From positions 97,677-161,676 of the forward strand of contig JBKAGO010000068.1 of the NCBI GenBank assembly GCA_046290435.1: a stretch of DNA of 64,000 bases. Reading direction: 5' to 3'. Source of the stretch: CAVQUE01 sp046290435 (lineage in GTDB: Bacteria > Actinomycetota > Acidimicrobiia > Acidimicrobiales > UBA8592). A program made the translations under genes and the position numbers. This document shows, piece after piece, positions 27,143-35,857 of the stretch (positions within the stretch are counted from its first letter, which is position 1; every line of letters begins with the position of its first letter). The notes below the pieces were generated by a model. That model made no database searches, was not told the DNA's origin, and saw only the letters and a list, made by a program, of their open reading frames with translations.

Positions 27143-28336
27143 GTGGAGGGACTCGTCCATCCGGACTTCACTGCCGTCGCCGACAAGCTCGACGCCATCA
27201 TGTCGAGCCGACGCTCTCGCGGCGGTGCAGCCGTGGCGGTGTATCACCATGGCGAACCGGTCGTCGACATCTGGACGGGCACGGCCCGGGCCGGGCTCCC
27301 GTGGCAGCGCGACACCATGGCCGTGTCGTTCTCGACCACCAAGGGCGTCGTCGCCACCGTCGTCCATCGCCTCGTCGATCGGGGCCTGTTGTCCTACGAC
27401 GAACCGGTGGCCACCTGGTGGCCCGAGTTCGCCGCCAACGGCAAGGCCGACATCACGCTTCGCCACCTGTTGACGCACCAGGCGGGCATGCACCGGGTCC
27501 GCAGCCTCGTCGACGGCGCCGAGACGCTGCTCGACTGGGACGAGATGACGGCGCGGCTGGCCGCCGCCGAACCGGCTTGGGAGCCGGGCACCCGGCCGGG
27601 TTATCACGCCCTGACGTTCGGGTGGCTCGTCGGCGAGGTCATACGCCGGGTCACCGGCGGCACCGTCGCCGAAGCGGTGCAGAACGAGATCTGCGCACCG
27701 CTCGGCATCGACGGCCTCACCATCGGCGCACCACCGGAACTGTACGAACGGATCGCGCCGCTGCATGTCGATCCGGCCGCATCGACGCGGCTGCTGAAGC
27801 TGTTCCACTGGCTCGAGACCAAGGACCGCTATCGGCCGATGGTCGAGGCGCTCGTGGTCGACGACTACCTGCCGCTGGCCGCCACCGACCGCATCCTCAC
27901 CGGCGAGATCCCCGCCGCCAATGGTGCCTTCACCGCCCGATCGCTGGCTCGGATGTACGCGGCGCTCGCCACCCCGGACGCGTTCGACGGTCCCCCGCTG
28001 CTGTCGCCGGCCACCCTGGCCGAAGCCACGCGCATCCAGACATCGGCCAAGGACCGGGTCGTCCTGTTCACGATGCAGTGGCGGCTGGGCTACCACCTGG
28101 CGGCCACCACCGCCGGCGTCCTGCCCCGGGGCTTCGGCCATTTCGGCTTCGGCGGCTCCGGCGCCTGGGGCGACCCCGAATCCGGCCTGGCCGTGGCGAT
28201 GGTGCTCACCCGAGTGGCCGGCACCCCCTTCGCCGACACCCGTTTCCTGCGCGTCGGCGGGGCCGCTGTACGCAGCGCCCGCGCCCGGATCCGGTCGGGT
28301 GCGGCCTCGATTGGCCAGAGGAGCCCGATCTCATGA
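27143..28336 (+). CDS. Beta-lactamase-family serine hydrolase
   Basis: A 397-aa class C beta-lactamase/esterase-like protein. The nucleophile motif SxxK is SFSTTKG (about residue 62), followed by the YxN-equivalent region with PGYHALTFGWLVGEVIR and the third motif FGHFGFGGSGAWGDPESG (a HxG-type triad). No signal peptide is present, so it is probably a cytoplasmic esterase or amidase (EstB-like) rather than an antibiotic-resistance enzyme. The GTG start at 27143 lies 11 bp after the CBS gene. The stop overlaps the methyltransferase ATG (ATGA). Confidence 0.85.
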   Translation: MEGLVHPDFTAVADKLDAIMSSRRSRGGAAVAVYHHGEPVVDIWTGTARAGLPWQRDTMAVSFSTTKGVVATVVHRLVDRGLLSYDEPVATWWPEFAANGKADITLRHLLTHQAGMHRVRSLVDGAETLLDWDEMTARLAAAEPAWEPGTRPGYHALTFGWLVGEVIRRVTGGTVAEAVQNEICAPLGIDGLTIGAPPELYERIAPLHVDPAASTRLLKLFHWLETKDRYRPMVEALVVDDYLPLAATDRILTGEIPAANGAFTARSLARMYAALATPDAFDGPPLLSPATLAEATRIQTSAKDRVVLFTMQWRLGYHLAATTAGVLPRGFGHFGFGGSGAWGDPESGLAVAMVLTRVAGTPFADTRFLRVGGAAVRSARARIRSGAASIGQRSPIS

Positions 28337-28980
28337 CCTCATCAGTGCATCATCCGCTGTTCGCCCGCTTCTACGACAAGATCGCCCCGATCGCCGACGA
28401 GCACGGCGTCGCCGCCCACCGCGACGAGCTCCTCGAAGGCCTTTCCGGGCGCGTGCTCGAGGTCGGCGCCGGCACCGGACGCAACTTCGCGCACTATCCC
28501 GACGCCGTCACCGAGGTCGTCGCCGTGGAACCCGAGGACTACCTCCGCCAACGCGCCGTCGAGGCCGCCGAAGCCGTCGCCGCTGCCGGCGGCGGTCCCC
28601 CCATCGCCGTCGGTGACGCCACCGCCGAGGACCTACCCGTCGACGACGGATCCTTCGACGCCGTCGTGTTCTCGCTGGTGCTGTGCTCGGTGCCCGACCA
28701 GCATGCGGCGCTCACCGAGGCCCACCGGGTCCTGCGCCCTGGCGGCGAACTGCGGTTCTACGAACACGTCCTCGCGGACACGCCGCGGCTGGCGGCGTGG
28801 CAACGCCGGATCGATGTGCTCTGGCCGCGTTTCGCCGGTGGCTGCCACCTGTCGCGCGACACCCTCGCCGCCATCGAGGAGGCCGGGTTCACCCTCGACG
28901 CCCACCGGTCGTTCCGCTTCTCGCCGGGCCTGCTCGCCAAGCCCGTCGAACCCCACATCATCGGTATCGCCCACCGCTGA
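28333..28980 (+). CDS. Class I SAM-dependent methyltransferase
   Basis: A 215-aa methyltransferase of the Methyltransf_11/UbiE-like kind. Motif I LEVGAGTGRNFAHY (about residue 41) is followed by an acidic residue at VVAVEPEDY, then VGDATAEDLPVDDGSFDAVVFSLVLCSV and LRPGGELRFYEHV. The acceptor is unknown; METTL7-like or demethylmenaquinone-type substrates are possible for this pattern. ATG 28333 overlaps the hydrolase stop, so they are translated together with the CBS gene as a three-gene unit. Confidence 0.88.
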   Translation: MTSSVHHPLFARFYDKIAPIADEHGVAAHRDELLEGLSGRVLEVGAGTGRNFAHYPDAVTEVVAVEPEDYLRQRAVEAAEAVAAAGGGPPIAVGDATAEDLPVDDGSFDAVVFSLVLCSVPDQHAALTEAHRVLRPGGELRFYEHVLADTPRLAAWQRRIDVLWPRFAGGCHLSRDTLAAIEEAGFTLDAHRSFRFSPGLLAKPVEPHIIGIAHR

Positions 28981-29071
28981 GCCGATCGGGCGCCACAGGT
29001 CCGGCGTCGCCCTGCGACGCGTGAATCGGGAGACGATCCCGGCGGTCGACGCCGGATCGACGGGCAACTGC

Positions 29072-29077
29072 GAGACT
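29072..29077 (+). promoter_or_regulatory. -10 element for leaderless SulP mRNA
   Basis: GAGACT ends 6 nt before ATG 29084, with no ribosome-binding site. The layout is the same as upstream of the aldehyde dehydrogenase gene (CAGACT, 6 nt). Confidence 0.35.
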
Positions 29078-29083
29078 GCTGCA

Positions 29084-30745
29084 ATGGCACCCAGGTCGCT
29101 GCCCGAGATCGTCGCCGGCGGGTCCTACGAGCGGGCCTGGCTGCGTCCGGACCTGCTGGCCGGCCTCACCGTCGCCGCCATGGTGGTCCCCCAGGCCATG
29201 GCCTATGCCGAACTCGGCGGGCTCGAACCCTCCGCGGGCTTCCGGGCGATCCTCGTGGCGCTCCCCATCTATGCGCTCCTGGGCACGAGTCGCCACCTGG
29301 GCGTCGGCCCCGAACCCGGTACCGCGGTCCTCGCTGCGGTCGCCGTGGCACCGCTCGCGGGCGGCGACCCCGATCGCTACCTCGCGCTCATGGCGGCGCT
29401 GGCCGGCATGGTCGGGGCCCTGGGGATCCTCGGAGGTCTGCTGCGCCTGGGGTTCGTGGCCAACCTGCTGTCGAAGCCGGTGCTGGTCGGCTACATCACC
29501 GGGGTCGGCCTGACACTGCTGTCCAGCCAGCTTGCGTCGTTCACCGGCGTGCCCATCGACGCCGACTCGTTCTTCCCCCGGTTCGGCGAGTTCTTCACCC
29601 GCCTCGACCAGACCGACAGCGCCACCATCGGCGTCGGGATCGTCACCCTGGCGATCATCATGGGGTTGCGCCGGTACCGCCCCGCGCTGCCCGGTGCGTT
29701 GATCGGGCTGGCCGTGACCATCACCGCCGTGGCGGTCGCGGATCTCGACGTGGCGCTGGTGGGCCAGATCGAGGCCGCCCTGCCGACGCCCGGCGTGCCC
29801 GACATCGCCTTCGCCGACCTCGCCGATCTGGCACCGGCAGCGGCGGGGCTGCTGCTCATCGGGTACACCGACAACATCTTGACCGCCCGCTCCATCGCGG
29901 CGAAGGAGCGCTACGACATCGACCCCAACCGCGAGCTGTTCGCGCTCGGCGGCATGAACGCCGCCACGGCCTTCGGTGGGGGCTTCCCCATGTCGTCGAG
30001 TGCATCACGGTCGTTCGTCCCTGCATCGCTCGGCAGCCGCAGCCAGATGTCGGCTGTCTTCACCTTCGCCGCGGTGGTCGTGTTCCTGCTGGTCGGCCAG
30101 CCGCTGCTCGAGCGCATCCCTCGTCCGGCGCTGGCCGCAGTCGTCATCGCCGCGGCCTTCGCGGTGATCGACATCGAGGGCTTCCGGCGGCTGGCCCGCA
30201 TCGACCGCACCGAGACCGCACTGGCGGCCGTGACGGCCTTGGCGGTCATCACGACCGACCTGCTGACCGGGGTGTTGTTGGCCGTCGCGCTGTCGGCGGT
30301 GATCACCCTGGGGAGGGTGGCGCGGCCCCACGATGCAATCCTCGGCGAGGGCTCGGGCCTCGACGGCTGGATCGATGTGGCCGACGAACGGGCACAGACG
30401 CTACCCGGCCTGATGGTCTACCGGTTCGACGCGCCGCTGTTCTTCGGCAACGTCGGCTACTTCGAGGACCGCATCGAACTGCTCCTGGAGCAGAACCCCG
30501 GACCCGAACGCCACGTCGTGCTCGATCTCGAGGGGATCGGCTCGATCGACACCACCGCGGTCGAAGAGCTGATCGAGATCGTCGAGGCACTGCACACCGC
30601 CGGCATCGGTGTGTCGCTCGCCCGCGGAAACAGCAGCGTCCTGGGCGTGATCGAGCGCAGTGGCCTGGCGGAGCTGGTGGGAAGCGAACACATCCACCCC
30701 ACGATCAACGCCGCCGTCGCCGCCTTCCGCCGCCGCTATCCCTGA
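29084..30745 (+). CDS. SulP-family anion transporter with STAS domain
   Basis: A 553-aa secondary transporter for sulfate, bicarbonate or similar anions. The N-terminal Sulfate_transp core has about 12-14 membrane segments and the signature PDLLAGLTVAAMVVPQAMAYAELGG (described in two halves here; residues 21-45). AFGGGFPMSSSASRSFV is the conserved TM10 region. The C-terminal STAS domain (about 435-550) contains HVVLDLEGIGSIDTTAVEEL. The length is normal. It is a single gene; a leaderless-type promoter is suggested by GAGACT 6 nt upstream. No carbonic anhydrase or sulfate-assimilation gene adjoins it, so the anion is not determined. Confidence 0.9.
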   Translation: MAPRSLPEIVAGGSYERAWLRPDLLAGLTVAAMVVPQAMAYAELGGLEPSAGFRAILVALPIYALLGTSRHLGVGPEPGTAVLAAVAVAPLAGGDPDRYLALMAALAGMVGALGILGGLLRLGFVANLLSKPVLVGYITGVGLTLLSSQLASFTGVPIDADSFFPRFGEFFTRLDQTDSATIGVGIVTLAIIMGLRRYRPALPGALIGLAVTITAVAVADLDVALVGQIEAALPTPGVPDIAFADLADLAPAAAGLLLIGYTDNILTARSIAAKERYDIDPNRELFALGGMNAATAFGGGFPMSSSASRSFVPASLGSRSQMSAVFTFAAVVVFLLVGQPLLERIPRPALAAVVIAAAFAVIDIEGFRRLARIDRTETALAAVTALAVITTDLLTGVLLAVALSAVITLGRVARPHDAILGEGSGLDGWIDVADERAQTLPGLMVYRFDAPLFFGNVGYFEDRIELLLEQNPGPERHVVLDLEGIGSIDTTAVEELIEIVEALHTAGIGVSLARGNSSVLGVIERSGLAELVGSEHIHPTINAAVAAFRRRYP

Positions 30746-30766
30746 ACGGCGTGCCGGCGCAGCGCC

Positions 30767-31246
30767 TCAGAGCCGCGGTTCGACGGTCTGGCCGTGTGCG
30801 GCCCAGTAGTCGTTGATGGCGCCCTGGATCCGTAGGTACCAGATCAGGTTGCCGATCAGCGGGAGCAGGAACCACAGGCCCCACAGGGTTGTGATCGGGG
30901 GCTCGCGTCCGTCATCGCGGTAGCGCTGTTCGACCTCACCGGCCAGCAGGAACATCGTCACAGGCGACACCAGGATGGTGACCAGCAGGTACACCACGCC
31001 GCCGAGCCCGCGACCCGAGAACCGCTGGAGCTCGTTGCCGTTCTGGTACGACCACACGATGGCCCAGACGCCGAGCGTCACGATGGTCAACAAGATGACC
31101 AGACCGGCCGACCGCGGCTTGCCGAGCTCGCCCGTCACCGGGGCCAGCCCGAACCCCGCTGCGGCGGGCGCCTGGCCGGTCTGGGGCGGGGGGAAGACTG
31201 CGCCGCCCGGAGGTGCCGGCGGTTCGGGCGGAGGGGCATCGGTCAT
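30767..31246 (-). CDS. DUF4234 membrane protein
   Basis: A 159-aa protein. A disordered Pro-rich N-terminus (about 1-40; APPPEPPAPPGG type) leads into three to four membrane helices: LVILLTIVTLGVWAIVWSY, GGVVYLLVTILVSPVTMFLLA, and a further hydrophobic hairpin LWFLLPLIGNLIWYLRI. The segment VTLGVWAIVWSYQNGNELQRFSG and the final IQGAINDYW match DUF4234. Its role is unknown. ATG 31246 is chosen over an upstream in-frame codon because the family begins here. It is divergent from the HD-GYP gene. Confidence 0.8.
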   Translation of the reverse strand: MTDAPPPEPPAPPGGAVFPPPQTGQAPAAAGFGLAPVTGELGKPRSAGLVILLTIVTLGVWAIVWSYQNGNELQRFSGRGLGGVVYLLVTILVSPVTMFLLAGEVEQRYRDDGREPPITTLWGLWFLLPLIGNLIWYLRIQGAINDYWAAHGQTVEPRL

Positions 31247-31355
31247 GGCGCGTGACACTAACCCATCCGGGCCGAGGCGAGAAGGGCCGCCATCGGGCCA
31301 TCCGAGCATCGGGTCGGATCCTCAGCACTCGACGCATTGCGACGATGAGAAGTAC

Positions 31356-32999
31356 ATGCGCATGTCTGAGCGCCCTTGGCTGCGATGGTGGGTCGCGTCC
31401 TGGCTCGTCTTCGGAGGCGTCGAACTCGGCGCGCTCCTGCTGACCGACCGATCCTGGGAAGCCCCTCACGTCCTGTTCTGGGTCGTGGTCGTCGCCGCAG
31501 GTCTCTGTGTGCTCACCTCGGGGGCGGTCATCTGGAGGGCTTGGCGAAGCGGCCCCGGCGAAGCCGCCCTCGTCGGCTCGTTCTTCATGAGCGCATCGTT
31601 GCTGCCCCTGGCGCACGGCATCACCACACCAGGGGTCCTCTACGGACCGAACACCGCCACCATGGCGACCATCTTCTGGGCGATCCCCGCCGGAGCGGTC
31701 GCCGTGATCCCCCTCGCCGCGCCCAGGTCGCGTTGGGCCAACCGGCTGCTGCAACGATGGAAGCCCTGGGTCGTCGCACACACGGCCGGGTTGGTGCTGA
31801 TCTTCGCCGTGGCGCTGATCTGGCCGAATGCGATCTGGGTCCCCGCGATGGGAAGCCGTGAGGCAATCGCCGGGGTCGTGGTGTCGCTGGCTGCGTGTAT
31901 CGCACTCTCCTACCGTCATCTCCGGTTGGCGTGGATCGCCCAGGACCCGCGCCCGCTCGCCGTGTCGGTCGGTGCCGCCCTGGTCGGTTCGGCCACGATC
32001 GTCTTCGTCGGCGACAAGGCCTGGACGCTGGCCTTCTGGATGGCCCATGCGCTCGACATCGCGGGCGTCTTCCTCGCCACGTTGATCGGGGCGCGGATCT
32101 ACCGGCGAACGGGTTCGGTCGCCGCCGTCCTGGCCCCCGTCGAGGCGATGACGCCGTTGCGGGCCGTCGAGCTGAGCCTCGACCCGCTGGTCCACCGGTT
32201 CGTCGCAGCGCTCGAACACAAGGACGAGATCACCCGGGATCACGTCGTGCGTGCAGCGGAGATGACCTCGCTGGTCGCCTCCGAGATGGGTGTGCCCGCA
32301 CGGGATCACTCGACGGTCGTACTCGGTGGGCTCCTCCACGATGTCGGCAAGTTGGACATGCCCGACCACATCCTGAAGAAGGCCGGACGCCTGACCGACG
32401 AGGAGTTCGCCATCGTGAAGCGCCACCCCCTCGATGGCGCGGCCATGGTCGAGGCGTCGGGGTGCCTGGCGGATCTCGCGCCCGTCGTCCGCCATCATCA
32501 CGAGCGCGTCGACGGCGGCGGGTACCCCGACGGTCTGGCCGGTGCAGCGATCCCGCTGGGTGCTCGCATCGTCGCCGCGTGTGATGCCTATGACGCCATG
32601 GCGAACACGCGCCAGTACCGCGAGGGCATGGGCCCGGACAAGGCGCTCGCGATCCTCTCCGAGCATCAGGGCTCGCAGTGGGACTCCGACGTGGTCGCCG
32701 CGCTCCATCGTGTGGTGACGAGGCACGGGACGACCTTCAACGGGGATGCCCTCGCAACCGTCGGGCGGAACGAGTACGCCGACGTCGAAGGTTTCGCCTT
32801 CGACCACGCCGGCTGGTGCGGTTGCGCCGATGCCCTACCTGCCGGGGTCACACAACCGCAGCCGCAACCGGTGCAGCCGATGCCGCAACCGGTGGCGGCG
32901 ACTACGAGCCGCGTACCGGAGCCGCCCGTCCGTAGAGACATCGACGACGAGCGCCCCTGGCGGCCTCGGCGCTCGCAGCGGACTCCCGTCGCGCGCTGA
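31356..32999 (+). CDS. Membrane-bound HD-GYP phosphodiesterase
   Basis: A 547-aa protein with an N-terminal sensor-like module of about seven membrane helices (residues 10-250). The cytoplasmic HD-GYP domain follows (about 275-440): H328-D329 in LLHDVGK and HHERVDGGGYP (381-391), the full HHExxDGxGYP signature. Such enzymes hydrolyse cyclic di-GMP and bind two or three metal ions; here all ligands are visible. The last 75 residues are Pro/Gln-rich and probably disordered. The start is ATG 31356 (31362 is possible). A hairpin plus T-run terminator follows. Membrane signals may control c-di-GMP turnover. Confidence 0.9.
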   Translation: MRMSERPWLRWWVASWLVFGGVELGALLLTDRSWEAPHVLFWVVVVAAGLCVLTSGAVIWRAWRSGPGEAALVGSFFMSASLLPLAHGITTPGVLYGPNTATMATIFWAIPAGAVAVIPLAAPRSRWANRLLQRWKPWVVAHTAGLVLIFAVALIWPNAIWVPAMGSREAIAGVVVSLAACIALSYRHLRLAWIAQDPRPLAVSVGAALVGSATIVFVGDKAWTLAFWMAHALDIAGVFLATLIGARIYRRTGSVAAVLAPVEAMTPLRAVELSLDPLVHRFVAALEHKDEITRDHVVRAAEMTSLVASEMGVPARDHSTVVLGGLLHDVGKLDMPDHILKKAGRLTDEEFAIVKRHPLDGAAMVEASGCLADLAPVVRHHHERVDGGGYPDGLAGAAIPLGARIVAACDAYDAMANTRQYREGMGPDKALAILSEHQGSQWDSDVVAALHRVVTRHGTTFNGDALATVGRNEYADVEGFAFDHAGWCGCADALPAGVTQPQPQPVQPMPQPVAATTSRVPEPPVRRDIDDERPWRPRRSQRTPVAR

Positions 33000-33008
33000 C
33001 CCGTCGGC

Positions 33009-33054
33009 AGCCGCCCCGACCCGCCACATGCGGCGGTCGTGCGGCTCGGGTTTT
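33009..33054 (+). terminator. Rho-independent terminator after the HD-GYP gene
   Basis: Outer arms AGCCGC (33009-33014) and GCGGCT (33041-33046) enclose a bulged inner stem GACCCGCC/GGCGGTC with loop around ACATGC. CGGGTTTT follows at 33047-33054. This is one of the few hairpins here with a T-run. Confidence 0.55.
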
Positions 33055-33057
33055 CGA

Positions 33058-33687
33058 TCAGGTGGGCGTCGAGACCAGGCGATCGACCAGCGCCGCCACC
33101 GACGCGTGGACCTCGGCGGCGTCGTCGACGTGGAGGGCCTGGGTGATGAACGGTGCGAAGAACCGCCACCCGAAGATCAGCGCCAGCATCGCCGCGACCC
33201 GCGCCTCGGCCTCGGCGCCGGTGAGACCCAACTCGCCGGCCTTGGGCAACAGCTCGTCCAGCGCGGCGTGGCGCCGATACGGCTCGGCCCCGTCGCCGCC
33301 CCGTCCCACAGCACCGGCGCCGTCTGCCCCGGCCGCCCCATCGCCGAGCAGGCTCCAGGCGAGCAACCGGAGGTAGGCACCGGCATCGGGGTTCTCGCCC
33401 ATCAGCCGCCCGGCTGCGTCGCCGAGCGATGCGTCGGCCGGCAGGCTCTCGCGCCAGCGCCGTTCGTAGCGGGCCAGGAGGTGGTCGAGCAGATCGTCCT
33501 TGGTGCCGAGGTGACGGTTGACCAGGCTGTAGGTGACGCCGGCCTCGCGGGCGATGTCACGCATCGACACCGATCGCGGCCCGGCGGTGGCGAAGAGCCG
33601 CTCGGCGGCGTCGAGGGCTGCGTCGACGATCTCGTCGCGACCTCGCGGGGCGTCGTCCTGATCTCCGGCATTGACAGGTGTGGCCAT
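33058..33687 (-). CDS. TetR-family transcriptional regulator
   Basis: A 209-aa repressor. The N-terminal DNA-binding domain (about residues 12-60) reads DEIVDAALDAAERLFATAGPRSVSMRDIAREAGVTYSLVNRHLGTKDDLL in continuous TetR form; the recognition-helix part is VTYSLVNRHLGTKD. The C-terminal ligand domain is variable, with a Gly/Ala-rich loop (GAAGADGAGAVGRGGDG). The mRNA looks leaderless: TAGTAT (minus strand, 33700-33695) is 7 nt before ATG 33687. A 17-bp palindrome covers its start codon and lies in the spacer of the divergent luciferase-like gene's promoter. It almost certainly represses both itself and that gene. Confidence 0.9.
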   Translation of the reverse strand: MATPVNAGDQDDAPRGRDEIVDAALDAAERLFATAGPRSVSMRDIAREAGVTYSLVNRHLGTKDDLLDHLLARYERRWRESLPADASLGDAAGRLMGENPDAGAYLRLLAWSLLGDGAAGADGAGAVGRGGDGAEPYRRHAALDELLPKAGELGLTGAEAEARVAAMLALIFGWRFFAPFITQALHVDDAAEVHASVAALVDRLVSTPT

Positions 33688-33713
33688 TGGCCACATACTA
33701 GTCGTCCAGGAGG
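33671..33713. promoter_or_regulatory. Divergent promoter with TetR operator in the spacer
   Basis: Plus strand: -35 TTGACA (33671-33676), a 17-nt spacer and -10 CATACT (33694-33699), then AGGAGG (33708-33713) 6 nt before ATG 33720. Minus strand: -10 TAGTAT, 7 nt before the TetR ATG. The palindrome TGTGGCCATTGGCCACA (33679-33695) fills the spacer and covers the TetR start codon. Confidence 0.65.
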
Positions 33714-33719
33714 TCCACC

Positions 33720-34904
33720 ATGCGATTCTCGATCATCTACGAGGCCCAGACCGCCACACCGGGCCGCGAAGACGACCATCGGATGTTCACCGAGATCGTC
33801 GAGCAGGCCCTCCTTGCCGAACAACTCGACTTCGACGTCATCTGGGCGGTCGAGCACACGGCGCTCACCATGTACGCGCACATGTCGGCGCCCGAGACGT
33901 TCCTCGCCTACCTGGCCGGCGCCACCAGCCGCATCGGCATCGGCCACGGCGTCATCTGCCTGCCCCCGAAGATGAACCATCCCGTCAAGGTCGCCGAGCG
34001 CTGCGCCACCCTCGACATCTTGAGCGGCGGCCGCCTCCACGTCGGATTCGGCAAGGGCGGCACCCAGCAGGAGGCAGGCACGTTCGGCTACGACAAGGCC
34101 GACCTGGCGCCGATGATCGACGAGGCGATGCGGCTGGTGCCGCGCCTGTGGATCGAAGACGTCGTCGAGCACCACGGCACCTTCATCGACCTGCCACCGC
34201 GACCCATCCATCCCAAGCCGCTGCAGGATCCGCATCCGCCGCTGTACATGGCGTGCACGCAGACGTCCACGCTCGAAGACGCGGGTGGCCGCGGTATCGG
34301 CGCGCTGGTCCTCGGCTTCGGCGGCCCCGACCAGGTCGCCGAGAAGAACCGGGTGTACCGCCGGGCGTTCGCCGAGCGCGACCCTGCCCAGCAGGTCGGC
34401 GCCCGCCCCACCGAGCACCTCGCCGCACTGTGCCCGGCCGTGGTCATGGCCGACGGGCAGGAGGCGCGCCGGCTGGGCCTTCGGGGCCAGCGCTTCTTCA
34501 TGGAGTCGATCTCGCACTGGTCGAGCGACGGCAAGGTGCCGCTGCCGGACCCGGCCTCGTGGCCCGACGATCTGTTGGCCCGAGCCGGCGACGGCACCCA
34601 GGTCATCCAGGCATCGATCGGCTCCGAGGCGGTCAGCGTCGACTTCTCCGACCCGGCGATGGCCATGCTGAACCCCAACCACGGCTATGGGACCGCGCAA
34701 GACTGCATCGGCTATGTGGCCCGGCTGATCGAGGCCGGCGCCGACGAGATTCTGTTCCTCACCCAGATGGGCACCATCCCTCACGACGCCCAGATGGAGA
34801 CCATTCGCACCATCGGCGAACAGGTCATCCCGTACTTCCGCAGCGGCCCGGGCCGCGAGCTGATCGAAGCCCGCACAGCCCCGGCGGTGGCGACCGTCGG
34901 CTGA
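33720..34904 (+). CDS. LLM-class flavin-dependent oxidoreductase (luciferase-like)
   Basis: A 394-aa bacterial-luciferase-family monooxygenase using FMNH2 or F420H2. Family features are FDVIWAVEHTAL near residue 40, GIGHGVICLPPKMNHPVKVAERCATLDILSGGRLHVGFGKGG (residues 72-113, the flavin-binding and (beta/alpha)8 core) and ADEILFLTQMG near the C-terminus. The substrate is unknown; members oxidise alkanes, aldehydes, terpenoids or organosulfur compounds. A textbook promoter and an AGGAGG site precede ATG 33720. The TetR operator lies between -35 and -10, so transcription is probably induced when the regulator binds a ligand related to the substrate. Confidence 0.9.
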   Translation: MRFSIIYEAQTATPGREDDHRMFTEIVEQALLAEQLDFDVIWAVEHTALTMYAHMSAPETFLAYLAGATSRIGIGHGVICLPPKMNHPVKVAERCATLDILSGGRLHVGFGKGGTQQEAGTFGYDKADLAPMIDEAMRLVPRLWIEDVVEHHGTFIDLPPRPIHPKPLQDPHPPLYMACTQTSTLEDAGGRGIGALVLGFGGPDQVAEKNRVYRRAFAERDPAQQVGARPTEHLAALCPAVVMADGQEARRLGLRGQRFFMESISHWSSDGKVPLPDPASWPDDLLARAGDGTQVIQASIGSEAVSVDFSDPAMAMLNPNHGYGTAQDCIGYVARLIEAGADEILFLTQMGTIPHDAQMETIRTIGEQVIPYFRSGPGRELIEARTAPAVATVG

Positions 34905-35011
34905 CATGGGCCCGGGCCGGCTCCGGCCGGATTCGGCCATGCGGCCGCGAATCGGGTCTCGGCTCTGCTCGTGACTTCGGCCTCGGGTCGGGTCTCGACG
35001 CGAGGCTCGGG

Positions 35012-35857
35012 TCAGGCGTCGGCCAGCGCGGTGCCCAGAGACTCGACGAGGGCCGGGGTGTAGGGGCCGCGCATCGACCACACGATGACATCGACGCCGG
35101 CGTCGAAGAACGCCGGGGCCTGCGACACCAACGCGGCCGGGTCGGCGTCGGCCGGATAGCCCAGGTGGATCGACCGGGTGATGGTGGCCGGGTCGCGGCC
35201 GAGGTCGGCGCAGTGGTTGCGCAACACCTCGTCGAGGCTGCGCCAGTGGTCGGGCGAGTCGGGGAAGGTCATGTCCCACTGATCGGCCCAGCGGGCGATG
35301 GTCCGCAGCGTGCGCCGGGGGCCCTTGCCGCCGATGACGATGGGCGGCCGCGGGTCCTGCACGGCCTTGGGCTCACAGCGGGCGCCCGTCAGCGTGTAGT
35401 AGCGACCACTGAAGTCGGTGTACTCCTGGGTGAGCAGCCGGTGGATGATCTCGACACCCTCGTCGAACCGATCGAACCGCTCGGTCATCGACCCCAGCGG
35501 GATGCCGTAGGCATCGGACTCGGGCTCGAACCAGCCGGCGCCGAGCCCGCGCTCGAAACGGCCACCGGAGATGTGGTCGACGGTGACCGCCATGTTGGCC
35601 GTGACCGCCGGGTGGCGGTAGTGCATGCCGTTGACCATCGCCCCCAGGCGCAGCCGCTTGGTGGCCTGGGCCAGGGCGGCGAGCATCGTCCAGCTCTCGA
35701 GGTGGGTCCCGTCCATCGGCGGTGTGAGCGGATAGAAGTGGTCCATCGTCCACGCCGACTCGAAGACCTCGATGTCGTCGGCGGCCCGCCACGTGTCGAG
35801 GAAGTCCGCCCACGCCCCGTGCTGAGGCGGGGTCTTGATGGCATGACGTCCGGTCAT
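35012..35857 (-). CDS. LLM-class F420-dependent oxidoreductase
   Basis: A 281-aa luciferase-like enzyme. Visible parts are ESAWTMDHFYPL near residue 33, LGAMVNGMHYRHPAVTANMAVTVDHISGGRFERGLGAGWFEPE (described as one region, residues 72-114), the SMTERFDRFDEGVEII helix and PPIVIGGKGPRRTLRTIARWAD. The HISGGR and GAGW motifs are typical of F420-dependent actinobacterial members. The start is ATG 35857; its first base is the last base of the upstream stop (TGATG), so it is coupled to the dehydrogenase gene. It could act on an intermediate of the local catabolic genes. Confidence 0.9.
   Translation of the reverse strand: MTGRHAIKTPPQHGAWADFLDTWRAADDIEVFESAWTMDHFYPLTPPMDGTHLESWTMLAALAQATKRLRLGAMVNGMHYRHPAVTANMAVTVDHISGGRFERGLGAGWFEPESDAYGIPLGSMTERFDRFDEGVEIIHRLLTQEYTDFSGRYYTLTGARCEPKAVQDPRPPIVIGGKGPRRTLRTIARWADQWDMTFPDSPDHWRSLDEVLRNHCADLGRDPATITRSIHLGYPADADPAALVSQAPAFFDAGVDVIVWSMRGPYTPALVESLGTALADA

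Noticed and set aside
30299..30312. GATCACCCTGGGG, resembling half of the RTCAC-N9-GTGAY motif
   Set aside because: It lies inside the SulP coding sequence and has no matching second half.
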